The translations under genes were made by a program, and so were the position numbers. The notes under the pieces are model-generated. The model made no database searches and had not been told where the DNA came from. It worked only from the letters and a program-made list of their open reading frames with translations. A DNA stretch of 21,084 bases from Leptospiraceae bacterium (lineage in GTDB: Bacteria > Spirochaetota > Leptospiria > Leptospirales > Leptospiraceae), in contig JAIXRB010000001.1 in NCBI GenBank assembly GCA_027485405.1, forward strand, positions 1 to 21,084, in the 5' to 3' direction. Positions 1-7,022 of the stretch are shown here, one piece after another. How positions within the stretch are numbered: position 1 is the first letter of the stretch; each line of letters begins with the position of its first letter.

Positions 1-264
1 AAAGTAACCCCCGCCCGAATACAAAGAATGAGAACTGCTTTCATTCGCTTGCCCTGATTGAATGTTTACTTCTGCCCGGTGTTTTTTTAATCCAGAAAGA
101 AATGCCGGATTTCCATGGAAACTACCCAGATCATCTCGGATACCTGTTCCCAAGGAGCTCAAACTAGCGTTGTAGCTGGAATTGGAGACAGAACTGTATC
201 CACTAAATTGAGAAAACAGAGCGGAATTAAAGAAGATGCAAAGTAAAAGGAAGAAAATAGGCAA
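1..264 (-). CDS. Secreted/outer-membrane protein, N-terminal part (partial; possible FadL/PorV-like)
   Basis: The leftward reading frame is open from 264 to the window edge (88 codons) and continues beyond position 1. A TAG stop lies in frame at 274-276, so the start must be downstream of it; the first usable codon is TTG at 264-262, with AGG about 10 bases upstream. The product begins MPIFFLLLCIFFNSALFSQ, a hydrophobic signal peptide with a likely cleavage near residue 18. The mature N-terminus is rich in Ser, Tyr and Asn. The segment GSFHGNPAFLSGL (residues 47-59) resembles the 'NPAGLA' region found near the start of FadL/OmpP1/PorV-type beta-barrels. That family link is an inference from one short motif. 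Export is well supported; function is not. The gene is divergent from the DUF3805-like gene with a 47-bp gap. Confidence 0.6.
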   Translation of the reverse strand, partial: MPIFFLLLCIFFNSALFSQFSGYSSVSNSSYNASLSSLGTGIRDDLGSFHGNPAFLSGLKKHRAEVNIQSGQANESSSHSLYSGGGYF

Positions 265-279
265 GGCTAGTACCTAAAA

Positions 280-309
280 AAATCCTTTTTATAGGAAGGA
301 AAAGGATTT
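280..309. promoter_or_regulatory. Perfect 10-bp inverted repeat in a 47-bp divergent gap
   Basis: The arms AAATCCTTTT (280-289) and AAAAGGATTT (300-309) are exact reverse complements separated by 10 bases. The right arm contains the AAAGGA ribosome binding site of the TTG-start gene at 312. The mirrored sequence lies just upstream of the leftward gene starting at 264, where it is followed by a T-run. It could be an operator, an RNA hairpin hiding the ribosome binding site, or a weak leftward terminator/attenuator. The sequence alone does not decide between these. Confidence 0.45.
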
Positions 310-311
310 CT

Positions 312-746
312 TTGGAAACCATGGGGAAACCTATTTACAAGCAATTTAGATCCCCTCAGGGTTGGTATTCTTTGCTCTACCCTGCCCATTGGGAATCTCT
401 AGTAGTAGAGGAGATTCCTGCCTTTTTTGAGCCAAATGGAAGTGGCGCTCTGCAATTCTATGCTTTTGAATCCAAAACTGAGTCCTTTGATGCGATTCAG
501 GAGCTAACCAATTACCTTAAAATCCATGAACTCGAATACGATGAGGACAAGGTAGCTGAATTTCGAAATAACCAGGGTTCATTGATCTTGGCGAGTGAGT
601 TTTATAAAGACAGCCGGCTTTGGATTGTATACCTGATTGCGAATGGAAAGAAAATGATCCTAGCCACCTACAACGCTGATGAGGAAATCTCTGACCAACT
701 TTTCTTAGAATTGCGAAATATCATCAGTTCTATCAAAATAATTTAG
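312..746 (+). CDS. DUF3805-like conserved hypothetical protein
   Basis: This is a 144-residue soluble protein with no signal peptide or membrane segment. It opens with a motif of the type seen in DUF3805-like proteins: FRSPQGWYSLLYPAHWE (residues 12-28), followed by an acidic stretch, FFEPNGSGALQF and a C-terminal region ending in LRNIISSIKII. This 'SPQGW-S--YP--W' opening is typical of small conserved proteins of unknown function. The TTG start at 312 is preferred because AAAGGA at 301-306 lies 5 bases upstream; the ATG at 321 would have 14-base spacing. The gene is separated by 69 bp from the downstream AsmA-like gene and may be co-transcribed with it or have its own promoter. The family assignment is from memory of the motif and is moderate; no function can be given. 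Confidence 0.7.
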   Translation: METMGKPIYKQFRSPQGWYSLLYPAHWESLVVEEIPAFFEPNGSGALQFYAFESKTESFDAIQELTNYLKIHELEYDEDKVAEFRNNQGSLILASEFYKDSRLWIVYLIANGKKMILATYNADEEISDQLFLELRNIISSIKII

Positions 747-754
747 TAATTCTA

Positions 755-782
755 TTGCCAACTTTTCTTCCTTAGATAGATT
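755..782 (+). promoter_or_regulatory. Possible sigma-70-type promoter before the AsmA-like gene
   Basis: TTGCCA (755-760) and TAGATT (777-782) are separated by 16 bases and lie 33 bases before the ATG at 816. They match the -35 and -10 consensus at 5 of 6 and 4 of 6 positions. In AT-rich DNA such matches are common, so this is tentative. Confidence 0.25.
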
Positions 783-815
783 TCTGTAAAAACTCCAGAT
801 TTTGAAGAGGATTTC

Positions 816-2258
816 ATGAAAAAGATAGTTTATGGTTTATTAGGGCTCATCGTTCTAATATTAGCTCTAGTTATAACCGCCGTAGCGTTTGCGGGAAAAA
901 TAGTTACCAATGAATTCTTGGTAACCCAAATTGAAGCCGCTCTGAACGTAAGAGCAAATGTCACAAAAGTGAACATCAATCTCTTAAGTGTTCTTTCGTC
1001 CATCGAAGTAGAGGGCATCGCTCTTGGGGTGCGAGATTCGTATGCCAATGAAGCAAAGCCTCTTTCCGAAAGACCCGAGATGAAATCTGCCGCTATCAAT
1101 CTTACGAAAGTTGATTTGAAAGTTTCGTTTGTAGAACTTTTGAAAGGGAAATTCCAGTTGGATCAGCTGATTTTAAAAGAACCAGACATTTCGGTGGTTT
1201 TGTTTGAAGATGGCGGAAACAACCTAACTCCTCTTTTTAAGCCACCATTGATTGTAGCAGGACAACCTAACCCAGCACTTACCCCAGAAGCTATTGCAGA
1301 AAAGAAAAAAGAAGAGGAAGAGAAAGCTAAGGAAAAGCTTTTGGAAGAACCATCTGCTCCTTTCACTGCAAAAGACATTCCCGTAGCCATCAAAATTGGT
1401 TTTGTTGGAATCAAAAACGGAAACATCGAAGTTGTAATGAAAAAGACGAGTCAAGTGATCAAAATCAAAGCTCTCGAATTGGGCTTAAAAGATATTGACA
1501 TCGATGGATCCAATTTAGAAGCACATAACTCCGTAGATGTTAATTTCGATGCCAACCTAATCATCATTGGAAAGAACAAAGAAGAATCTAGTAAATTCTT
1601 ATTGGATACATCTGGAAAAGTAGCACCTTTCGTCGTTAAGACGGGACTAGTCAATCCAGTCGTAACTTACAAAGTAACCATGCTTGCAGGTTCCTTTATG
1701 TCTGGCTTTGCCGCTTTTGATTCTATTGCTGGCGAACTTCCACTTTTAAACCAAGCAGGCTTAAAAATGGATAAAATTGCTGAAAAAGCTGAATTGAACA
1801 AAGACGTTACTTTCAATGTTTCTTACGGAAATGGAAAAGTAACATTTCTGGATGACCCGACTTTTCCTTCCAAGAACTACGATCTTCAAATTGTGAAAGG
1901 TTCTTATATCATTGTAACAAACAATAACCATGAAATGAATATGGGAATTCTCTACGAAAAGAATGAATCCAAAAAATCCATTGATGGGGTAGATGCAAAA
2001 ATAAAGGAAGCGAGCAAAGGACAAGGAAACCCTGTTGAGTTGCGAAACAAGCTTTTAGGCAATCTGATAAAGAACGATCGAATCAACATTCCGTTTCGAT
2101 CCTACGGGGACATTCGAAACCCAGGAATCGAGCTAGGAGTTGCAGTAGGAAGCATCTCTGACCTAATCGGTGGAGCTGTAAAGGACGCCGTGAAAGGCAA
2201 AATCGGAGAGGAACTTAAAAAAGTCCCTGGCTCCGATGCTTTAAAGAAACTTTTCTAG
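816..2258 (+). CDS. AsmA-like membrane-anchored protein
   Basis: The 480-residue protein has one N-terminal hydrophobic segment (about residues 4-26) preceded by two lysines. It acts as a membrane anchor, with the remainder probably periplasmic. The rest is beta-rich with recurring 'hydrophobic-x-hydrophobic' strands; the part from about 29 to 70, with INLLSVLSSIEVEGIAL (54-70), resembles the AsmA/TamB-type opening in which a strand leads into 'I-V-GI-L'. Residues about 158-180 form a highly charged Glu/Lys linker, likely helical. The C-terminus (SISDLIGGAVKDAVKG and on) is amphipathic, as in many AsmA proteins. AsmA-family proteins take part in outer-membrane biogenesis and lipid transfer between membranes; a role here is inferred. 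The start has a good ribosome binding site (AGAGGA). The gene ends 2 bases from the convergent typA stop. Confidence 0.7.
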   Translation: MKKIVYGLLGLIVLILALVITAVAFAGKIVTNEFLVTQIEAALNVRANVTKVNINLLSVLSSIEVEGIALGVRDSYANEAKPLSERPEMKSAAINLTKVDLKVSFVELLKGKFQLDQLILKEPDISVVLFEDGGNNLTPLFKPPLIVAGQPNPALTPEAIAEKKKEEEEKAKEKLLEEPSAPFTAKDIPVAIKIGFVGIKNGNIEVVMKKTSQVIKIKALELGLKDIDIDGSNLEAHNSVDVNFDANLIIIGKNKEESSKFLLDTSGKVAPFVVKTGLVNPVVTYKVTMLAGSFMSGFAAFDSIAGELPLLNQAGLKMDKIAEKAELNKDVTFNVSYGNGKVTFLDDPTFPSKNYDLQIVKGSYIIVTNNNHEMNMGILYEKNESKKSIDGVDAKIKEASKGQGNPVELRNKLLGNLIKNDRINIPFRSYGDIRNPGIELGVAVGSISDLIGGAVKDAVKGKIGEELKKVPGSDALKKLF

Positions 2259-2260
2259 AA

Positions 2261-4066
2261 CTAACGACCGCCAGAGCGCTTTCGTGCCCCTGCGTCTAAG
2301 ATTTTCTTTCGAAGTCTTAGGTTCAGGGGTGTTACTTCTAACAATTCATCATCATCTAAAAATTCGATCGATTGTTCTAATGTGAGTTTTCTAGGAGGAA
2401 CTAGACGAATAGCGTCGTCAGAACCAGATGCCCTCACGTTTGTTAACTTTTTCTCTTTGACAGGATTCACTTCCAGGTCACTTTCGCGACTGTTCATACC
2501 CAAGATCATACCAGGATACACAGATAATTGAGGTTCTATGAAAAGATCGCCTCTTTCTTGGATCTTCCAAAGCGCATAACCTGTCGCTTCTCCTGAGTCC
2601 ATAGACACAAGTGCTCCGTTTTTTCTGCCAGGAATCTCACCCTTGTATTTATCGTATCGGAGAAACCGACTGGACATAACGCCCTCTCCTCTAGTCTCCG
2701 AAATAAAATGGCCTCTGAATCCGATCAATCCTCTAGTGGGAATCACATACTCTACCCGAGTGATTCCAGAAGTATGGGCATCCATTGTTTGGAGCTCCCC
2801 TTTTCTTCTGTTCAATTCTTGGATAACCGCACCTGAAAACTGATCAGGCAAGTCCATCACCAATGCCTCATACGGCTCTGTTTTTTCACCGTTTTCATTG
2901 GATTTGAGAATCACCTGAGGTCGAGAAACTTGGAGCTCATATCCTTCTCTTCTCATGGTTTCGATTAAAATGGATAAGTGAAGCTCTCCCCGACCCAAAA
3001 TCTTGAAACGGTCTTTATCTTCCGTTTCTTCTAAACGTAGGGCCACATTGGTTTCAAGCTCTCTGTCTAGCCTTTCTCGAAGATTTCTCGTAGTTACGAA
3101 TTTCCCTTCTTTTCCAGCAAACGGACTGTTGTTGACCATAAAAAACATCGAAACAGTTGGCTCTTCTACTTGGATTGCTGGCAAAGGTAGCGGATTTCCA
3201 AAATCACAAACAGTATCACCAATAAAAACATCCGGAATTCCAGCAATCGCAGTGATATCTCCAGAAGAAGCTTCGTCCACTTCATACCGTGTTAGGCCTT
3301 CATAGCCGTAGACTTTTGAAATTTTATAATTTGCAGTTGTTCCATTGGTTTTAGCCAAAGTGACCTCTGCGCCTTTTTTCATTTTTCCTGCATACATTTT
3401 CCCAATAGCGATTCGACCAACGTAGTCATTGTAATCTAGGGAAGTTACTTGGAATTGGAGTGGCTCAGTATCTCGAGAAATAATGGCTGGAACGTGAGCC
3501 AAAACTCGGTCTAAAAGAGGCTCGATGGAAGTTCCTGGGGCCTCGGAAAGGTGGTTCACTGCCCATCCTTGCTTGGCAGATGAATAAATGATAGGAAAGT
3601 CCAGTTGCTCTTCCGTTGCACCTAAATCGGAGAAAAGATCGAAGACTTTGTCTACGGCAAAAGCCGGTCTTGCCCCTTCTCTATCCACCTTGTTGACAAC
3701 CACTATGGGTTTGTGACCTAGCTGAAGAGATTTGCCTAAAACAAATCGAGTTTGGGGCATTGGACCATCAAAGGCATCCACCAAAAGAAGAGTGCAGTCT
3801 GTCATTGACAAGACCCGCTCTACTTCTCCTCCAAAGTCCGCGTGACCTGGGGTGTCTACGATATTGATTCTAGTGTCTTTGTACTTGACTGAGGTGTTTT
3901 TGGCTAGAATGGTGATACCTTTTTCCTGCTCTAGCTGGTTTGAATCCATGATTCTTTCTCGGTCTTCTTTGGCAGTGACGGCTCCTGTATGTCTAAGGAT
4001 GCAATCGGTTAAAGTTGTTTTTCCGTGGTCGACGTGGGCAATGATGGCTATGTTTCGAATTTCCAT
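2261..4066 (-). CDS. typA: Translational GTPase TypA/BipA
   Basis: This is a 601-residue GTPase of normal family length. The N-terminal G domain shows the P-loop AHVDHGKTT (10-18), the G3 motif DTPGHADFGGEV, and NKVDR as G4. After the EF-Tu-like domain 2 come the EF-G-like domains III and V, with the conserved GLIGFRGHFISETRGEG segment, and the BipA-specific C-terminal domain ending in a basic RKKILDAGARKRSGGR tail. BipA/TypA binds the ribosome in a GTP-dependent way and is needed for efficient 50S assembly and for growth under stress such as cold. It fits the context, because the divergent cluster encodes two 50S proteins and the 50S assembly GTPase ObgE. No clear ribosome binding site precedes its ATG. 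It converges with the AsmA-like gene with only 2 bases between stops. Confidence 0.97.
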   Translation of the reverse strand: MEIRNIAIIAHVDHGKTTLTDCILRHTGAVTAKEDRERIMDSNQLEQEKGITILAKNTSVKYKDTRINIVDTPGHADFGGEVERVLSMTDCTLLLVDAFDGPMPQTRFVLGKSLQLGHKPIVVVNKVDREGARPAFAVDKVFDLFSDLGATEEQLDFPIIYSSAKQGWAVNHLSEAPGTSIEPLLDRVLAHVPAIISRDTEPLQFQVTSLDYNDYVGRIAIGKMYAGKMKKGAEVTLAKTNGTTANYKISKVYGYEGLTRYEVDEASSGDITAIAGIPDVFIGDTVCDFGNPLPLPAIQVEEPTVSMFFMVNNSPFAGKEGKFVTTRNLRERLDRELETNVALRLEETEDKDRFKILGRGELHLSILIETMRREGYELQVSRPQVILKSNENGEKTEPYEALVMDLPDQFSGAVIQELNRRKGELQTMDAHTSGITRVEYVIPTRGLIGFRGHFISETRGEGVMSSRFLRYDKYKGEIPGRKNGALVSMDSGEATGYALWKIQERGDLFIEPQLSVYPGMILGMNSRESDLEVNPVKEKKLTNVRASGSDDAIRLVPPRKLTLEQSIEFLDDDELLEVTPLNLRLRKKILDAGARKRSGGR

Positions 4067-4075
4067 GTGTTTTTA

Positions 4076-4147
4076 CCAAGGTTGGGAACCATAGCGGACT
4101 GTCGATGGTATTTGCATTTGACGGCAGAGCGAAACATGGAACCTTGG
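4076..4147. promoter_or_regulatory. Divergent typA/rplU intergenic region with a spaced inverted repeat
   Basis: The 110-bp region between typA and rplU contains CCAAGGTT (4076-4083) and its exact inverse AACCTTGG (4140-4147). The right copy is extended to ATGGAACCTTGG, and a bulged version of the extension is also present on the left (CCAT at 4089-4092). It must hold the promoters of both genes. TTGACG at 4118-4123 looks like a -35 box, but no convincing -10 lies at the proper distance. Confidence 0.35.
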
Positions 4148-4176
4148 CATAAATTCGCTAGAAATAGGTGGCAGGC

Positions 4177-4485
4177 ATGTTTGCAATTATAGAACTAGGG
4201 GCAAAACAATTTAAAGTATCTCCCGAGCAGGTGTTTGTAGCCAACACTACAAATCAGCCTATTGGTGCCACTCTAGATGCCAAAGTATTACTTCTCTCTG
4301 ACAACAATAAAGTGAACATAGGGTCTCCTAATTTAGGTGGAGCCAAAGTAACTTTGAAAGTAGTTGAAAATTGTTTAGGAGACAAGATACACGGTTTCAA
4401 ATACAAAAAGCGTAAGAACTACAAACGAGCTTGGGGACACAGACAAGATCTTCAAAAATTCCAAGTAGTTTCTATCCAAGGCTAG
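4177..4485 (+). CDS. rplU: 50S ribosomal protein L21
   Basis: The product (102 residues from ATG 4177) begins MFAIIELGAKQFKVSPEQ, the standard L21 opening, and ends with the basic 23S-binding stretch HGFKYKKRKNYKRAWGHRQ. L21 is a 50S subunit protein that binds 23S rRNA near L20. A GTG lies 9 bases upstream at 4168, but the ATG is preferred because family members start with M-(Y/F)-AII and AGGTGG (4165-4170) sits 6 bases before it. It is first in the ribosomal cluster; the next gene, prp, starts on the base after its stop codon. The GAKQF variant of the usual GGKQ is minor. Confidence 0.96.
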   Translation: MFAIIELGAKQFKVSPEQVFVANTTNQPIGATLDAKVLLLSDNNKVNIGSPNLGGAKVTLKVVENCLGDKIHGFKYKKRKNYKRAWGHRQDLQKFQVVSIQG

Positions 4486-4812
4486 TTGATTCAGGTTTTA
4501 TTTTTTCAAAAGGAGGGATTATTTACAGGTTTCGAATGCAAAGGACATGCCCCTAGCCCAGGGAATCTTCCAGGGATCGGGAATCTACTTTGTGCAGGAG
4601 TATCAACCTTAGTGCAAACTGTTCATTCGTTTAGCAAGGTAGAAGGTTTTTTATCGGAAGAAGTAAAAGAATCCGGTTACATCCTCTGCCATTATAAAAC
4701 AGAAATGAATCAGCCTGCACAAGAGATTTTAAAACTCTTGGAATTCGGACTGCAAGCCCTCTACCATCAAAACAAAACAGCAATAGACATTCAATACAAG
4801 AACAAGGATTAA
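4486..4812 (+). CDS. prp: Ribosomal-processing cysteine protease Prp (YsxB/DUF464 family)
   Basis: This is a 108-residue protein between rplU and rpmA, the classic position of Prp. The signature is present: His21 in KGHAPSPG and Cys36 in LLCAGVSTL, corresponding to the catalytic His and Cys of Staphylococcus Prp. In Firmicutes Prp removes an N-terminal extension from L27. Two differences are visible: the His-Cys interval is 15 residues against about 12 in the Firmicute proteins as I recall them, and the residue three before the Cys, usually Asp, is Asn33. The TTG start directly follows the rplU stop with AAGG four bases before it, so the gene is probably translationally coupled. The adjacent L27 has no extension, so the substrate is unclear. 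Confidence 0.88.
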   Translation: MIQVLFFQKEGLFTGFECKGHAPSPGNLPGIGNLLCAGVSTLVQTVHSFSKVEGFLSEEVKESGYILCHYKTEMNQPAQEILKLLEFGLQALYHQNKTAIDIQYKNKD

Positions 4813-4815
4813 AGT

Positions 4816-5070
4816 ATGGCAACGAAAAAAGGTGGCGGTTCCACAAAGAACGGACGAGATTCAGTTTCGAAAAGACTGGGTGTAAAAATCTACGGTGGTC
4901 AAAAAGCAATCGCTGGGAATATCCTAGTGAGACAACGCGGAACCGAATTCAAGCCAGGAAAGAACGTAGGCATTGGGAGAGACCATACCTTGTTTGCCCT
5001 CGTAGACGGGATTGTTACATTCGAGCATGTGACAAGAGAGAGACAACAAATCTCTGTTTATCCTGCCTAG
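4816..5070 (+). CDS. rpmA: 50S ribosomal protein L27
   Basis: The 84-residue product begins MATKKGGGSTKNGRDSVSKR, the highly conserved N-terminus that reaches the peptidyl-transferase centre. It continues with LGVKIYGGQKAIAGNILVRQ and the GTEFKPGKNVGIGRDHTLFA region. AAGGA lies just upstream of the ATG. An in-frame TAA at 4810-4812, which is the prp stop, precludes an N-terminal extension, so this is the mature-type L27 rather than the Firmicute precursor type cleaved by Prp. A strong terminator follows. Confidence 0.97.
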   Translation: MATKKGGGSTKNGRDSVSKRLGVKIYGGQKAIAGNILVRQRGTEFKPGKNVGIGRDHTLFALVDGIVTFEHVTRERQQISVYPA

Positions 5071-5099
5071 ATTCGTATTCTCGTTTTATCAATACCAAG

Positions 5100-5129
5100 A
5101 CCCGTGGCTTAGGCTACGGGTTTTTTTTT
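5100..5129 (+). terminator. Rho-independent terminator after rpmA
   Basis: ACCCGTGGC (5100-5108) pairs with GCTACGGGT (5113-5121; one G-U pair) around a TTAG loop, and the downstream arm runs directly into nine T residues (5121-5129). This is a textbook intrinsic terminator ending the rplU-prp-rpmA unit. It ends only 8 bases before the obgE start codon. Confidence 0.9.
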
Positions 5130-5137
5130 CCTAAATC

Positions 5138-6157
5138 ATGTCAGGTTTCCAAGACGAAGTATTCATCCAATCCTGTGCCGGAAAAGGAGGCGCTGGTTCC
5201 ATTCATTTCCATAAAGAAAAGTTTGTGGAGTTCGGCGGACCAGACGGAGGTGATGGTGGAGATGGTGGCGATGTCCATTTTATGTCCGATCATAGGATTT
5301 TGACCTTAGAGAACTTTATCCCCGATAGAACCTACTCTGCTGAAGACGGGCACCCTGGGCTTGGCCAAAATCGCCAAGGAAAAAAAGGACAAGACCTAGT
5401 TTTAAAAGTTCCTATTGGTACTCAAATCTACGATGGGGAAACTCGCGAATTGCTGTATGATTTTTTAACCGAAGGGGAAGATTTCCTTCTCGCCAAAGGT
5501 GGTCGAGGTGGCAAAGGAAACGCCTTTTTCAAAACTTCTGTAAACCAAGCTCCTCGTTATTCACAACCTGGAGAAGAGGGGGCTAGCTTTTCACTTCTAC
5601 TTCAATTGAAATTGATTGCAGATCTTGGCATTGTCGGTTTACCGAATGCTGGAAAATCCACCTTACTTTCTAAACTAACGGAAGCTCACCCAAAAATCGC
5701 GGGATATGCTTTTACAACTTTAACCCCCAATCTAGGAATCGTTCGTGAGGACGAAGATACATTTCGTTATACGGTTGCCGATATCCCAGGAATCATTGAA
5801 GGCGCTTCCAGGGGCGTTGGGCTTGGTATTTCATTCTTAAAACATATTGAACGAGTCCGAGGGATTTTGTTTCTCTTTGATGGATCCAACCTTCAACTGG
5901 AAGAAGAATTCCAAATGCTTCAAAATGAACTGAAAGCTTACAATCCAGTACTTCTGGAAAAGCCGTTTTTGCTTGTTGTGAACAAATTGGATCTTTGGGA
6001 CGATCCCAGTTTTACTGAAGATTTAAAAAAATCCTATTCTCATTTGGGAGAAATCATTTGCATTTCAGCAGAAATGGAAGACAATCTAGTTGAATTGAAG
6101 AAAGAGATCAGAAAAATTTTTTTCCAAGAACCAATCCATGAATCTCCAGCGCTCTGA
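5138..6157 (+). CDS. obgE: GTPase ObgE/CgtA
   Basis: The 339-residue protein carries the Gly-rich Obg fold (about 1-158, with GGPDGGDGGDGGDV at 33-46) and a G domain: P-loop GLPNAGKST (167-175), switch I around GYAFTTLTPNLG, DIPGIIEGASRGVGLG (215-230) and NKLD (283-286). It ends shortly after the G domain, so the C-terminal OCT domain of some homologues is absent. Obg acts in late 50S assembly and in stress and cell-cycle control. An in-frame TAA sits at 5132-5134, so the ATG at 5138 is the first possible start. It has no recognisable ribosome binding site and lies immediately after the rpmA terminator. The 3' end overlaps proB by 20 bases. Confidence 0.96.
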   Translation: MSGFQDEVFIQSCAGKGGAGSIHFHKEKFVEFGGPDGGDGGDGGDVHFMSDHRILTLENFIPDRTYSAEDGHPGLGQNRQGKKGQDLVLKVPIGTQIYDGETRELLYDFLTEGEDFLLAKGGRGGKGNAFFKTSVNQAPRYSQPGEEGASFSLLLQLKLIADLGIVGLPNAGKSTLLSKLTEAHPKIAGYAFTTLTPNLGIVREDEDTFRYTVADIPGIIEGASRGVGLGISFLKHIERVRGILFLFDGSNLQLEEEFQMLQNELKAYNPVLLEKPFLLVVNKLDLWDDPSFTEDLKKSYSHLGEIICISAEMEDNLVELKKEIRKIFFQEPIHESPAL

Positions 6158-7022
6158 TCTCAAAAACAGAATAGAATCCGCAACTCGGATAGTGATCAAA
6201 ATTGGTTCTGCTCGTGTGAGTGGCTCTGAATCAAAAATCCAAGACTTTCTTTTTGACCTCACATCTGACATTCGTGAGTTGAAATCTCAGAAAAAAGATG
6301 TAATCATTGTGTCCAGTGGAGCCATTGCCCAAGGAAAAAAGATTCGAGAAGAACTCAGTGGTGCTTTGGAAACCAAAGTCTCTCTTCCAGAAAAACAAGC
6401 CTTTGCCGCCATGGGTCAAAACAGGCTTTTAAACTTATACGAAGGTTTCTTTAGTCGAGCAAATTTAGCAATAGGCCAAATCCTCTTTGGAAAGCGAGAT
6501 TTGAGCGAAGAATCTGGAATACAAAATTTAAAAAATACCTTCGATCAGTTATTAGCTTGGAATGTCATACCAGTCGTAAACGAAAATGATTCAGTTTCAA
6601 CAGAAGAAATCAATCTGGGAGACAATGACGTACTTTCCGCACTAGTTTCTGCCCTAACCGGAGCTGACCTTCTTATTATTTTAACTGGTGTGGATGGCCT
6701 ACTTGTGAACGGAACCTGCAAAAGTTTTATATCAGAAGTGACTCCTGAAATCGAAAAGGAAGCAAAAGGTCCCTCTGGTCCGGGAACAGGTGGGATGATT
6801 ACAAAATTGAAGTCTGCCAAGTTGCTTTTGCATTTTGGAATACCGACCGCTATCTTGAACGGTGAATCTTCGCATAGCATCAATCGACTTATGTCCGGAG
6901 AAGAAATTGGAACTCTCATTTGTGGATCAAAAGAAAAAGAAAACAATCTATCCTTAAAGGAAATCGCATCACATTTTTTTCCTGAATTTGCTTCGACTAA
7001 GGAGAACCATTCCATTGGCTGA
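6138..7022 (+). CDS. proB: Glutamate 5-kinase
   Basis: This enzyme phosphorylates glutamate with ATP, the first step of proline synthesis. The 294-residue protein is an amino-acid kinase: the N-terminal VIKIGSARV (19-27; most family members have GSS), VSSGAIAQG (58-66), AAMGQ (90-94), VNENDSV (147-153), GDNDVLSALVSAL (161-173) and GTGGMITKLKSAK (216-228). It ends after the kinase domain, so the C-terminal PUA domain of the E. coli enzyme is missing, as in other short-form ProB proteins. Its ATG lies inside the end of obgE (20-base overlap), and its stop overlaps the proA start, so translation of the three genes is probably coupled. Confidence 0.94.
   Translation: MNLQRSDLKNRIESATRIVIKIGSARVSGSESKIQDFLFDLTSDIRELKSQKKDVIIVSSGAIAQGKKIREELSGALETKVSLPEKQAFAAMGQNRLLNLYEGFFSRANLAIGQILFGKRDLSEESGIQNLKNTFDQLLAWNVIPVVNENDSVSTEEINLGDNDVLSALVSALTGADLLIILTGVDGLLVNGTCKSFISEVTPEIEKEAKGPSGPGTGGMITKLKSAKLLLHFGIPTAILNGESSHSINRLMSGEEIGTLICGSKEKENNLSLKEIASHFFPEFASTKENHSIG

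Noticed and set aside
1300..1340. Purine-rich simple repeat (GAA/AAG-rich)
   Set aside because: It is in frame and encodes the charged Glu/Lys linker of the AsmA-like protein; no exact repeat unit recurs.
5242..5274. Tandem GGTGATGGTGGAGATGG-like DNA repeat
   Set aside because: It encodes the conserved Gly/Asp-rich segment of the Obg domain and is explained by protein sequence.
6545..7015. Long leftward open frame (156 codons) opposite proB
   Set aside because: It lies wholly within proB, whose motifs are unmistakable, has low-complexity Ser/Phe-rich composition typical of an antisense frame, and has no ribosome binding site or homology features.
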